NCBI GenBank assembly: GCA_949282265.1
Contig: CASDOZ010000005.1
Location: forward strand, 62,001-126,000
DNA from: an uncultured Bacteroidales bacterium
GTDB taxonomy: Bacteria > Bacteroidota > Bacteroidia > Bacteroidales > Paludibacteraceae
DNA length: 64,000 bases
Direction of reading: 5' to 3'
Shown here: piece after piece, positions 45,908-53,141 of the stretch
Layout: each line of letters opens with the position of its first letter
Numbering within the stretch: position 1 is the stretch's first letter
The notes under the pieces: model-generated
Told to the model about the DNA's origin: nothing
Databases searched by the model: none
Seen by the model: only the letters and a program-made list of their open reading frames with translations
Made by a program: the position numbers and the translations under genes

Positions 45908-45926
45908 CCCTAAAAACAAAAACGAT

Positions 45927-46592
45927 ATGAACGCTTTTTTTTATAAGGAGTGGCTCAAGAACCGTTGGTTTTATCTGCTTTCCGCTGCTTTCAGCCTGCT
46001 GCTATGCCTGTATGTAACGCTGAACCTGCACCGGCTCTGCAACCTGCGCGGCGCAGCGCATTTCTGGGAAGCCGCATTGACCAAGGATGCCATTTTCATT
46101 CAGCTGTTGCATTACATGCCGCTATTGCTCGGCATCGCTGCCGCGTTGGTGCAGTTCATTCCAGAAATGCTGCAAAAGCGCATCAAACTGACCCTGCATT
46201 TGCCATGCAACTATTTTTATTCCATCGGAAGCATGTTGCTGTTCGGGCTGTGCATGCTCTGCTGCATATTCCTGCTCAACTTGTCTGCGCTGGGAATTGC
46301 GCTCCGGAGCATATTTGCACCGGAAATCGTCAGCCGCATTCTGCTGACAGCCCTGCCATGGTATCTGTCCGGCCTGACAGCTTATGTGCTCTGCGCATGG
46401 ATATGCCTGGAACCCAACTGGAAACGGCGTGTCCTGAACGGCATTGTCAGCGCATGTGTCCTGCGCATATTTTTCATGTCCGACACGCCTGAAGCCTACA
46501 ACCGCTTCCTGCCCATATTGGCCGTTTACACACTGCTAATCTGCGCACTGCCATTCATTTCCGTGGAACGATTCAAAACAGGAAAAGACTAA
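45927..46592 (+). CDS. ABC transporter membrane subunit (predicted)
   Basis: A 221-residue membrane protein, started at the Met at 45927 since the frame above only overlaps the ATPase gene. About six hydrophobic helices are visible (for example FYLLSAAFSLLLCLYVTL, MLLFGLCMLCCIFLLNL and ILAVYTLLICALPFISV). It begins MNAFFYKEWLKNRW, the cytoplasmic amphipathic start typical of ABC-2-type permeases. It sits directly behind the ATPase gene, so it is the likely membrane partner. Substrate unknown. Confidence 0.8.
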   Translation: MNAFFYKEWLKNRWFYLLSAAFSLLLCLYVTLNLHRLCNLRGAAHFWEAALTKDAIFIQLLHYMPLLLGIAAALVQFIPEMLQKRIKLTLHLPCNYFYSIGSMLLFGLCMLCCIFLLNLSALGIALRSIFAPEIVSRILLTALPWYLSGLTAYVLCAWICLEPNWKRRVLNGIVSACVLRIFFMSDTPEAYNRFLPILAVYTLLICALPFISVERFKTGKD

Positions 46593-46598
46593 CAAATC

Positions 46599-47672
46599 AT
46601 GAAACATAAATCCATTTTACTGCTTGCGGCAAAAGCCGTTCTGACATTAACCACCTGCGTGTTGATATGCTGGATCGCTCCTTGGCTGTATCATTTTGCC
46701 ACAGACCGGACGCATCGCACGCCTTTCACGCTGTATAGCTCGGTTACCGGCGAGTTTGCTTCCATCGTACACGAAAACGGACAAAATTCCTATATCGGCC
46801 AAAGCGGCCAAAGGTACACCGAAGCGCAATTCGACAGCATTCTTCCCATGTTTTATTACCGGCAACTGATAGCCGATGAACGATTGCCGGACACCCTGTT
46901 CGGGCAGGCCATCAATCCGCGAACCATACAAACCGAAAATTTTATTTTCCGCACCATGCCGGCCGAGGTGAACAAGAAAACCATTCCGCTCTATCCATTG
47001 TTGGAATCCATGTCCGGCCGTGTCGATTTGGAAATGCCGTCCGATGTGTTCCGCATCACCGGCAAAGGCATTGAATTTATCGACATGGAAAGCAACCGCA
47101 CAGACACGGCAAAAAGCCGGCTGTTCACGGATGCCCTGCTCAGAAAAGGATTTGCATTTCCGGCACAAATCGTTTCCGGCAACGGAACAACCCGCAAGGA
47201 ATATGACAACGGCTACTTGCTCACGGACAGCAGCCATAAACTGTACAACCTTCGGATGGTACAAGGCAGGCCCTACGTCCGCAAAATAGACATGCCGGAC
47301 GGACTAATTCCCGAACACATGTTTGTTACGGAATTCCGCAACCGGCGTTGGATAGGATTCATCGCAGACAATCGGCAACGGTTTTGGGTACTGGAAACGG
47401 GTACATACCAGTTCCGGCAAGTGGAGTTGCCGCCATTTTCACCCTCCAACACGAGCATGACTATCATCGGCAACATGTTCGACTGGACGGTGATACTGGA
47501 AAATCAGGAAAGCGGAATGCTTATTGCCATCGATGCAGGCAGTCTTCGGAAAATAAAAACAATGAAGACAGCACAACCAACACTGACTGTGGCGGAACGT
47601 ATCGGTGAAAAAATACCGCAATTACGCTTCCTTTCGCCATTGGACAAAAAGGTTTTTCCCTATTTCAACTGA
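46599..47672 (+). CDS. DUF4857 domain-containing protein
   Basis: A 357-residue protein with one N-terminal membrane helix (KAVLTLTTCVLICWIAPWLYHF) and a large periplasmic beta-rich domain. The segment YTEAQFDSILPMFYYRQLIADERLPD and the second half (VLETGTYQFRQVELPPF) match DUF4857, a family that in Bacteroidetes accompanies this type of ABC pair. It may be a third subunit of the transporter. Its last 13 bases overlap the end of the convergent queH gene. Confidence 0.82.
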   Translation: MKHKSILLLAAKAVLTLTTCVLICWIAPWLYHFATDRTHRTPFTLYSSVTGEFASIVHENGQNSYIGQSGQRYTEAQFDSILPMFYYRQLIADERLPDTLFGQAINPRTIQTENFIFRTMPAEVNKKTIPLYPLLESMSGRVDLEMPSDVFRITGKGIEFIDMESNRTDTAKSRLFTDALLRKGFAFPAQIVSGNGTTRKEYDNGYLLTDSSHKLYNLRMVQGRPYVRKIDMPDGLIPEHMFVTEFRNRRWIGFIADNRQRFWVLETGTYQFRQVELPPFSPSNTSMTIIGNMFDWTVILENQESGMLIAIDAGSLRKIKTMKTAQPTLTVAERIGEKIPQLRFLSPLDKKVFPYFN

Positions 47673-48235
47673 GAAGCGGATTCTTGGGGAGCGACCTTCG
47701 GCCGGATACTGAATTCGCAGCCGCAGTATTGCTGGTTGTAGAAACCGTTCAGGGCCAACAACTCGTTGCGGCGCTGCTGCAAACCATCCTTGCGCCAGTT
47801 TTTATCATAAAAACGCAAGTCCGGGAAACGTGCGGCCGCCCAGTGTCCGGCTTCCGTGATTTGCGGCAGGCTTTTCCAGCGCGAAGAAGCCAGCGTAGTG
47901 GCAAACAGCGTAAATCCATTGCCATGCGCCACCTCGGCCGTAGCCGACATGCGCAACTTGAAACATTGCAGGCAACGGCTGCCACGCTCCGGCTCCGCCT
48001 CCAACCCGGCAACAGCCGACAGCCAAACAGCATGGTCATAATCACCATCCAGAATGTCCAAGCCCAATTTTACGGCATAACGGACGCACTCCGACTTGCG
48101 TATTTCATATTCTTCACGCGGATAAATATTCGGGTTGAAATAGAACAAGGTCGGACGCATGTCATGTTGCAGCATCCATTCGATAATGGCTGCCGAACAA
48201 GGCGCACAACATGTATGAAGTAGGATTTTTTCCAT
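47660..48235 (-). CDS. queH: Epoxyqueuosine reductase QueH
   Basis: A 191-residue enzyme of the QueH (DUF208) family, which reduces epoxyqueuosine to queuosine in tRNA wobble positions and uses metal/iron-sulfur chemistry. The N-terminal LLHTCCAPCSAAIIEWM and the later RCLQCFKLRM provide the conserved cysteine pairs; FATTLASSRWKSLPQI and LRFYDKNWRKDG follow, as in the family. It has its own -7 box and ends in a 13-base convergent overlap with the DUF4857 gene. Confidence 0.93.
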   Translation of the reverse strand: MEKILLHTCCAPCSAAIIEWMLQHDMRPTLFYFNPNIYPREEYEIRKSECVRYAVKLGLDILDGDYDHAVWLSAVAGLEAEPERGSRCLQCFKLRMSATAEVAHGNGFTLFATTLASSRWKSLPQITEAGHWAAARFPDLRFYDKNWRKDGLQQRRNELLALNGFYNQQYCGCEFSIRPKVAPQESASQLK

Positions 48236-48243
48236 CTATGGCG

Positions 48244-48251
48244 CAAAATTA
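48244..48251 (-). promoter_or_regulatory. -7 box of queH
   Basis: Minus strand TAATTTTG, a full TAnnTTTG match, 8 bases before the queH ATG, implying a very short leader. Confidence 0.5.
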
Positions 48252-48315
48252 CAATTTATCCGACAGAAAAAACCATGTTTTTTCATTTTCGTTTGTTTTT
48301 ATGCAAAAAAGCAAC

Positions 48316-48323
48316 TATCTTTG
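48316..48323 (+). promoter_or_regulatory. -7 box of tRNA-Cys
   Basis: TATCTTTG, a full TAnnTTTG match, 19 bases before the mature 5' end of the tRNA. Confidence 0.65.
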
Positions 48324-48342
48324 CACCCGCAAAACATGAAAG

Positions 48343-48413
48343 GGTACCTTGGCCGAGTGGTTAGGCATTGGTCTGCAAAACCAAGTACAGCGGTTCGAAT
48401 CTGCTAGGTACCT
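48343..48413 (+). tRNA. tRNA-Cys (GCA)
   Basis: The acceptor arms GGTACCT and AGGTACC pair over 7 bp with U73 as discriminator, as required for cysteine. The anticodon arm TTGGT-CTGCAAA-ACCAA shows anticodon GCA, and the T arm is AGCGG-TTCGAAT-CTGCT. CCA is not encoded. It is followed by an intrinsic terminator. Confidence 0.95.
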
Positions 48414-48426
48414 CCCGGATTTCAGA

Positions 48427-48458
48427 AAACCTTGGAAAGAAGTTTCCAAGGTTTTTTT
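48427..48458 (+). terminator. Terminator of tRNA-Cys
   Basis: AAACCTTGGAAA and TTTCCAAGGTTT form a 12-bp perfect stem with loop GAAG, running into seven T. Confidence 0.85.
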
Positions 48459-48560
48459 GTTCATACATTCCAGACAAGCCTGTTTTACCTGCGATAGAAA
48501 TAAAAAAAACAGATAAACATGCAAGTACCGGAAAGCCCAAACCCATATAACACAAACAAA

Positions 48561-48587
48561 GGGAGTCCAATACAATATCGGACTCCC
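48561..48587 (-). terminator. Terminator of the T9SS adhesin-like gene
   Basis: GGGAGTCC and GGACTCCC form an 8-bp stem. On the minus strand it is followed by TTTGTTTGTG, 33 bases after the stop codon of the gene ending at 48620. Confidence 0.6.
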
Positions 48588-48619
48588 TCAAGAACAGTAA
48601 TTAAATTATCCTATTCTGC

Positions 48620-49957
48620 TTATTTCTTGAACTTAATCGTTCTGCCATCAACAACTGCAGCATAAAATCCATCGGCAAGTTCAGATACGGAAACATTACC
48701 CGATCCGCTCAGGAGCAATCTTCCAGACAAATCATAAATCAGAACACTGCTACCGTTTGTACAAAGCATTTGTTGTCCGGGATTATAATGAGCTATGGCT
48801 TCCACTACCGGCTCAAGTCCGGATGTTCCACCGGGAAGTGTTATCACAAGATTCTGATCCCCTTCTACAATACCTTCGTAGTAAAACATATTAACATCAT
48901 CAGTTATTTCCGCAGGATTGCCATTCAAAGTTACAGAAACCTTTACCTCGTCATCTTTGGTGTAAATAATTATATAATAAAAAGAACCTTCTTCCAATTT
49001 AACCCCGCTATTGACAATATTACTCTCTCCATCATATAATTCTATACCTCCTTCTCCCAAATAAGACTGGTCGCCAACAATTGAATAGGTTACCACACCG
49101 TATTTTATTTCAGAGACTTCAACACTTACAGTAGTAGCTCCATTTACCACAAACGTACGGCTGTCTGTTATATTAACCTCATTTGCCTTTATTGAGGTAA
49201 CTTTCCAGCCATCGTCTGGAACGACATTAACAGTCAATTCCGTTCCTTCCGGAACTTCAGAGCCGCTTGCAACCGTTTCAGTGCCGTTCAACAAAGATAT
49301 CTGAGCATGGTCGTTGGGAGTAACGGTAACCACATGATTCTGAACAACTTTTGGCGATACGTTAACATCAAAATCATAAACGATACCTTCCTTGCAAGTA
49401 GTTACAAAATCTGCTGCAGTACCATTGTCACCAAACCACGCGTTTGTATAGTTGAAACGAACCCTTGCAACTCCCTCCTGCACATCATTTGGAACAACAA
49501 TGTTATAAGTAAAATCAAGGACATCCATGTTACCGCCAATATTGTGTCCAGGAGGAGTATCGCCTTTGATTTTTTTTACTGATTCAAATGTACCATCACC
49601 ATTCCAGTCAATGGCGAGAACTACGGCCGTAAAACGCAAATCCTGTCTCACAGTACTTGTACTATATTCACCAAGGCTATGTGCCACAAAATGCGCAGAA
49701 ATGGTCTCTCCTGCTGTTGCATCCATTGTCATACCAGAAAGTACATTCCAAAATACCCTTGGAGCTGTGTAGTTCCATGTTTTTGTTTGAGTGCCCTTAG
49801 TCAGAGTAATCGTTTCGACATAAGTGTTTGCAAATTTAGAGTCAGTAAAGGTTTTACCCTCATCTGCTGTAAACGTTGGCGCTGTATAAGTAGCAGCCAT
49901 CCCCATTGCAGAAAACGCAAAAATAAAACTCGAAAGAATCGCGTAAAACTTGTTCAT
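48620..49957 (-). CDS. Secreted T9SS-sorted protein with GEVED-like and bacterial repeat domains
   Basis: A 445-residue protein. Signal peptide MNKFYAILSSFIFAFSAMGMA. Residues ~25-200 form a beta-sandwich with AIDWNGDGTFESVKKI and VARVRFNYTNAW, the pattern of GEVED domains. Residues ~205-285 hold a bacterial repeat of the Flg/InlB-like kind (VTVTPNDHAQISLLNGTETV, GWKVTSIKANEVNI). The end (VLIYDLSGRLLLSGSG ... FYAAVVDGRTIKFKK) is a type A sorting domain. Likely exported to the cell surface; ligand unknown. Flanked by a -7 box at 50009-50016 and a terminator. Confidence 0.82.
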   Translation of the reverse strand: MNKFYAILSSFIFAFSAMGMAATYTAPTFTADEGKTFTDSKFANTYVETITLTKGTQTKTWNYTAPRVFWNVLSGMTMDATAGETISAHFVAHSLGEYSTSTVRQDLRFTAVVLAIDWNGDGTFESVKKIKGDTPPGHNIGGNMDVLDFTYNIVVPNDVQEGVARVRFNYTNAWFGDNGTAADFVTTCKEGIVYDFDVNVSPKVVQNHVVTVTPNDHAQISLLNGTETVASGSEVPEGTELTVNVVPDDGWKVTSIKANEVNITDSRTFVVNGATTVSVEVSEIKYGVVTYSIVGDQSYLGEGGIELYDGESNIVNSGVKLEEGSFYYIIIYTKDDEVKVSVTLNGNPAEITDDVNMFYYEGIVEGDQNLVITLPGGTSGLEPVVEAIAHYNPGQQMLCTNGSSVLIYDLSGRLLLSGSGNVSVSELADGFYAAVVDGRTIKFKK

Positions 49958-50008
49958 AACATAATTTTTAAGGTTAAAAAAACATATTGCTTATTATTAA
50001 AAAACGTG

Positions 50009-50016
50009 CAAATATA
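50009..50016 (-). promoter_or_regulatory. -7 box of the T9SS adhesin-like gene
   Basis: Minus strand TATATTTG, a full TAnnTTTG match, 51 bases before the ATG at 49957. Confidence 0.5.
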
Positions 50017-50144
50017 AACATTTACTTTTAACTACCCCCAACGCCCTGATCCAAAAATATGTTTTTATTCATTTTTTACATTATGACGCATATAATAACA
50101 AACAATTTATCATATCCATACCCTGCAAAAATAAATAACCCAAT

Positions 50145-52019
50145 TCAACGCCCAGCCATATCATCATACAGTTTTTGCAGGTAAGCCTTGCCCATTTCCA
50201 GCGTTTCCGTTGCTGTTTCCCCCTCTTCCGAGACGACGCGGCCGGCCTGGTTGTCATGCACCACCCTGCTGTCCGGCATAAGCAGGCCGAAAGCATCCGG
50301 AAACGTAAAGAATGCGAAATGCGGCGCGACCGGATTCATCATATCCTTGCTGAAGGTAAAGTCGCCATGCGGCAAACCCATCTGTGCCAGTAATGTGGCG
50401 GCAATATCTTGCTGCGAACCGCACACATCAATCCGGCGAGGCTGGAGAACGGCACCGCCCAACATCAACAACGGAATCCGATAACACTCAAACGACAAAT
50501 GGTCTATGTTGTCAGGATAAGCCCCCAAATGATCCGGCATCAGCAAAACCAAGGTGTTATCCCACTGCGGCATCTCGCGGAAACGGCGGATAAAATCACC
50601 CACGCAACTGTCCGTATAGGCAAACGCATTCAGGCGATTGTCCGCCAAACGGCGATAAGGCACCTCGAAAGGCTCGTGGCTGCTCGATGTCTGCAAAACA
50701 CGGAACATGGATTTTTCCTTGCCCGCGGCCGATTCCGCTTTCAAGTCATCCAGCAATCTGGCAAAAACAAAATGGTCATGCACGCCCCATTTGCTCAACC
50801 TTTCCGATAGTGGAAAATCCTTGTCCGCGACAATGGACTCAAAGCCCGACGCCATCAGATAGGAACGCATATTGGTAAAATCGGCATCGCCACCGTAATA
50901 ATATTTCGCACCATAGCCCACCTTGCGCAACGAGCCGGCTATGGAAGGTAACGACTGCGTGTTGCGCGGATATTTCATAATGCTTGTGGTCGGCTGCGCC
51001 GGATAACCGCTCAAAATAGACACCAAACCGCGGTCGGTGCGGAAACTGTTGGCGTACATGTTCGTGAACAGCACACTTTCTTCCGCCAAACTATCCAGGC
51101 AAACCGCAATATCCGGCTCGCCACCCAATGCCGTCATCAGATGGGAGGAAAAACTTTCGAGAATAACCATCAGCACATCAGGGCGCTGCGTTTTCAGAAG
51201 CACAGCCGATGAATCACGACGGACACTATCCGACGGCCAACCAGCAACCGCCGGGTCGATCATCGCATCAAACAGTCTATCAGCTTCTTCGGGAGGCATA
51301 AAACGGTACTGTCCGCCAAAGTCCTTTTGCTTGGATAGCGATTCCATCAGACTGAAAATCGGATTGATGGCCGCATGATTCAACTTCTGGTCGGAACTGA
51401 AATAGACCTGTCCCGTGTTCATGGTCGATACGGTGAAACCGCCGCGAATGGGAATAAACAGCAGTGCCGTGCAAAACAGCAGGACAGCCGAATAAGCAAC
51501 TTTGCGCCCCAACAATTGAAGCGGCGGAAAAACCGTTTTGCGCAACAGGACGAAACGAAAAACCGTGTAAATCAAAGCAGCGTACAACAGCACGAGCAAC
51601 ACGCCGCCAATGACCGCCCACGTGCTTACGCCGGCCACGGCATCTTTCGGTGAAGAAAAGAAATAGAACAAAGGCGTGGCATCCAAACGGAAGCCCCAAA
51701 ACCCGTACAGCGACAAGTCCGTTACCGCAACCAAGGACATAAACACGGAAACAAGCGCAAAATAGCCGCAACGGATATAATGCAGAATCCGCGACGATGT
51801 CCATAGCGACGCAATCAACAGAAGCCCGGGAATGACCGTCACATAACCTGCCAGCGACAAATCAAGCGGCAACCCATGCCACATGACGCGAAACCAGTCC
51901 GCCCACGAAATATCGGCATACAAGGCATAATAAACGCCCATAAACAACGGCTTCTGCAACACAAAAAGGCAGACAACCAATACATAAGTCGCTATGAAAT
52001 TCAAAAACCTGTCTTTCAT
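50145..52019 (-). CDS. LtaS-family (alkaline phosphatase superfamily) membrane transferase
   Basis: A 624-residue protein. The first ~190 residues contain five hydrophobic helices. The rest is a periplasmic sulfatase-fold domain: VLMVILESFSSHLM (metal-binding Glu), FRTDRGLVSILSGYP with the putative catalytic Thr, SSSHEPFEVPY, and VLLMPDHLGAYP (Asp-His metal site). This is the layout of lipoteichoic acid synthases and related phosphoethanolamine/phosphoglycerol transferases. In a Gram-negative host it more likely adds a phospho-head group to a lipid or glycan. A -7 box lies at 52050-52057. Confidence 0.88.
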   Translation of the reverse strand: MKDRFLNFIATYVLVVCLFVLQKPLFMGVYYALYADISWADWFRVMWHGLPLDLSLAGYVTVIPGLLLIASLWTSSRILHYIRCGYFALVSVFMSLVAVTDLSLYGFWGFRLDATPLFYFFSSPKDAVAGVSTWAVIGGVLLVLLYAALIYTVFRFVLLRKTVFPPLQLLGRKVAYSAVLLFCTALLFIPIRGGFTVSTMNTGQVYFSSDQKLNHAAINPIFSLMESLSKQKDFGGQYRFMPPEEADRLFDAMIDPAVAGWPSDSVRRDSSAVLLKTQRPDVLMVILESFSSHLMTALGGEPDIAVCLDSLAEESVLFTNMYANSFRTDRGLVSILSGYPAQPTTSIMKYPRNTQSLPSIAGSLRKVGYGAKYYYGGDADFTNMRSYLMASGFESIVADKDFPLSERLSKWGVHDHFVFARLLDDLKAESAAGKEKSMFRVLQTSSSHEPFEVPYRRLADNRLNAFAYTDSCVGDFIRRFREMPQWDNTLVLLMPDHLGAYPDNIDHLSFECYRIPLLMLGGAVLQPRRIDVCGSQQDIAATLLAQMGLPHGDFTFSKDMMNPVAPHFAFFTFPDAFGLLMPDSRVVHDNQAGRVVSEEGETATETLEMGKAYLQKLYDDMAGR

Positions 52020-52049
52020 CCCCGAATGTCATTTTTTATCTTAACCGCG

Positions 52050-52057
52050 CAAAAGTA
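52050..52057 (-). promoter_or_regulatory. -7 box of the LtaS-family gene
   Basis: Minus strand TACTTTTG, a full TAnnTTTG match, 30 bases before the ATG at 52019. Confidence 0.5.
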
Positions 52058-52119
52058 TGGATTTTATTCCGATTGCCATCATACCGGCAATATAAAATAC
52101 AGAAACGATCGGCAAAAAA

Positions 52120-52774
52120 TTACCCGTTCACACGGTGGTAATCTTCAAGAAACTTTTTCAGTCCGGCATCCGTGAGCGGATGGTTCAGCAGGCCTTTTAT
52201 GGCTGCCAGCGGACAAGTCGCCACATCGGCGCCCACTTCGATACATTGGATGATATGTGCCGTATGACGAATGGAGGCTGCCAGCACCTGCGTATGGTAT
52301 CCGTAATAACGGTACATTTCCACAATTTTGGCCACCAGCCCGATGCCGTTCTCACTGATATCGTCCAAACGACCCACGAACGGCGAAACGTAGGTTGCAC
52401 CGGCTTTGGCCGCCAGCAACGCCTGCCCAACCGAAAACACCAATGTGCAATTGGTGCGGATGCCTATTTCCGAAAAATGCTTGATTGCCTTTATGCCATC
52501 GGCAATACAAGGAACCTTGACCACGATATTCGGATGAAGCGCCGACAAGATTTTGCCCTCTTCAATCATGTTTTCATAATCGGTCGCAATCACTTCGGCA
52601 CTCACATCGCCCTGCACGAGCTTGCATATTTCCACATAATGTTTGTGCTGGTTTTCAATGCCCCGGATTCCTTTTGAACATTAGGAAAAGATTAGGCGTT
52701 ACCCCATTAAATACGCCCTTATTACAGGCTTCACGGATTTGTTCCAGATTTCCCGTTTCAAGAAGAAAATTAAG
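52120..52774 (-). pseudogene. Transaldolase (fructose-6-phosphate aldolase-like), disrupted
   Basis: The downstream part (from 52635) is an intact 171-residue transaldolase body: EICKLVQGDVSAEVIATDY, IVVKVPCIADGIKAIKHF with the Schiff-base lysine, and TLVFSVGQALLAAKAGATY. The usual ~218-residue family begins MKFFIDTANLEQIREACN. Here the same stretch appears in another frame as NFLLETGNLEQIREACNKG followed by VFNGVTPNLFLM. The two parts are split by a frameshift near 52675. The start ATG is replaced by CTT at 52774, and several conserved residues are changed (FFIDTAN to FLLETGN, TTNPSLM to TPNLFLM). Either a decaying gene or a stretch of poor sequence. An intact -7 box (52784-52791) remains upstream. 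Confidence 0.8.
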
Positions 52775-52783
52775 AGATATCCG

Positions 52784-52791
52784 CAAAAGTA
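52784..52791 (-). promoter_or_regulatory. -7 box of the transaldolase gene
   Basis: Minus strand TACTTTTG, a full TAnnTTTG match, 9 bases before the position where the transaldolase start codon is expected. Confidence 0.5.
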
Positions 52792-52866
52792 CAAAGAATA
52801 TTCCGAATAGTATCGGAAAAAGGAAAGGAAATCTATACAAAAACTTGTTTTCATTTATATTTTTAT

Positions 52867-52874
52867 TACTTTTG
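52867..52874 (+). promoter_or_regulatory. -7 box ahead of the rod-like RNA
   Basis: TACTTTTG, a full TAnnTTTG match. Transcription would begin near 52880, about 58 bases before the first arm of the rod-like RNA. No other box was found before the M4 protease start at 53142. Confidence 0.55.
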
Positions 52875-52937
52875 CAATCGGATAGGCAAAGTCCTATTCA
52901 TAACATATTGATAAGAAGCGTTATGTCTTCTTCTTGC

Positions 52938-53059
52938 GTGTATAAAGCCTGAGAAACTTTAAAACGAGAACAAGGGACGACATAGTGGTTCTCACGCTTC
53001 GGCGTGGACTGCCATTATTGTTACATCTGTTCTCAAGGGTTTTCTCAGGGCCTATACAC
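52938..53059 (+). ncRNA. Rod-like structured RNA (6S-like or leader element)
   Basis: Five nested helices stack into one long hairpin: GTGTATA 52938-52944 with TATACAC 53053-53059, CCTGAGAAA 52948-52956 with TTTCTCAGG 53041-53049, GAGAACA 52966-52972 with TGTTCTC 53028-53034, ATAGTGG 52982-52988 with CCATTAT 53012-53018, and CACGC-TTCG-GCGTG at 52993-53006. Between helices three and four is a symmetrical bubble of 9 bases per side, which recalls the central bubble of 6S RNA. After the rod, a weak GTGG/CCAC hairpin and GCTTTTCGTTTT (to about 53095) could end a transcript. It may be a free RNA of about 200 nt or the leader of the M4 protease gene. The family is not identified with certainty. 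Confidence 0.6.
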
Positions 53060-53141
53060 AAGGATGTGGCATTGCAGTTCCACGCTTTTCGTTTTAACCA
53101 TTAAAGTCGTATGGGAACTGGTACGAAAACAAATACAGATT

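Noticed and set aside
47660..47672. Overlap of DUF4857 and queH ends as a frameshift sign
   Set aside because: Both reading frames end cleanly with full-length family proteins; a 13-base convergent overlap is ordinary.
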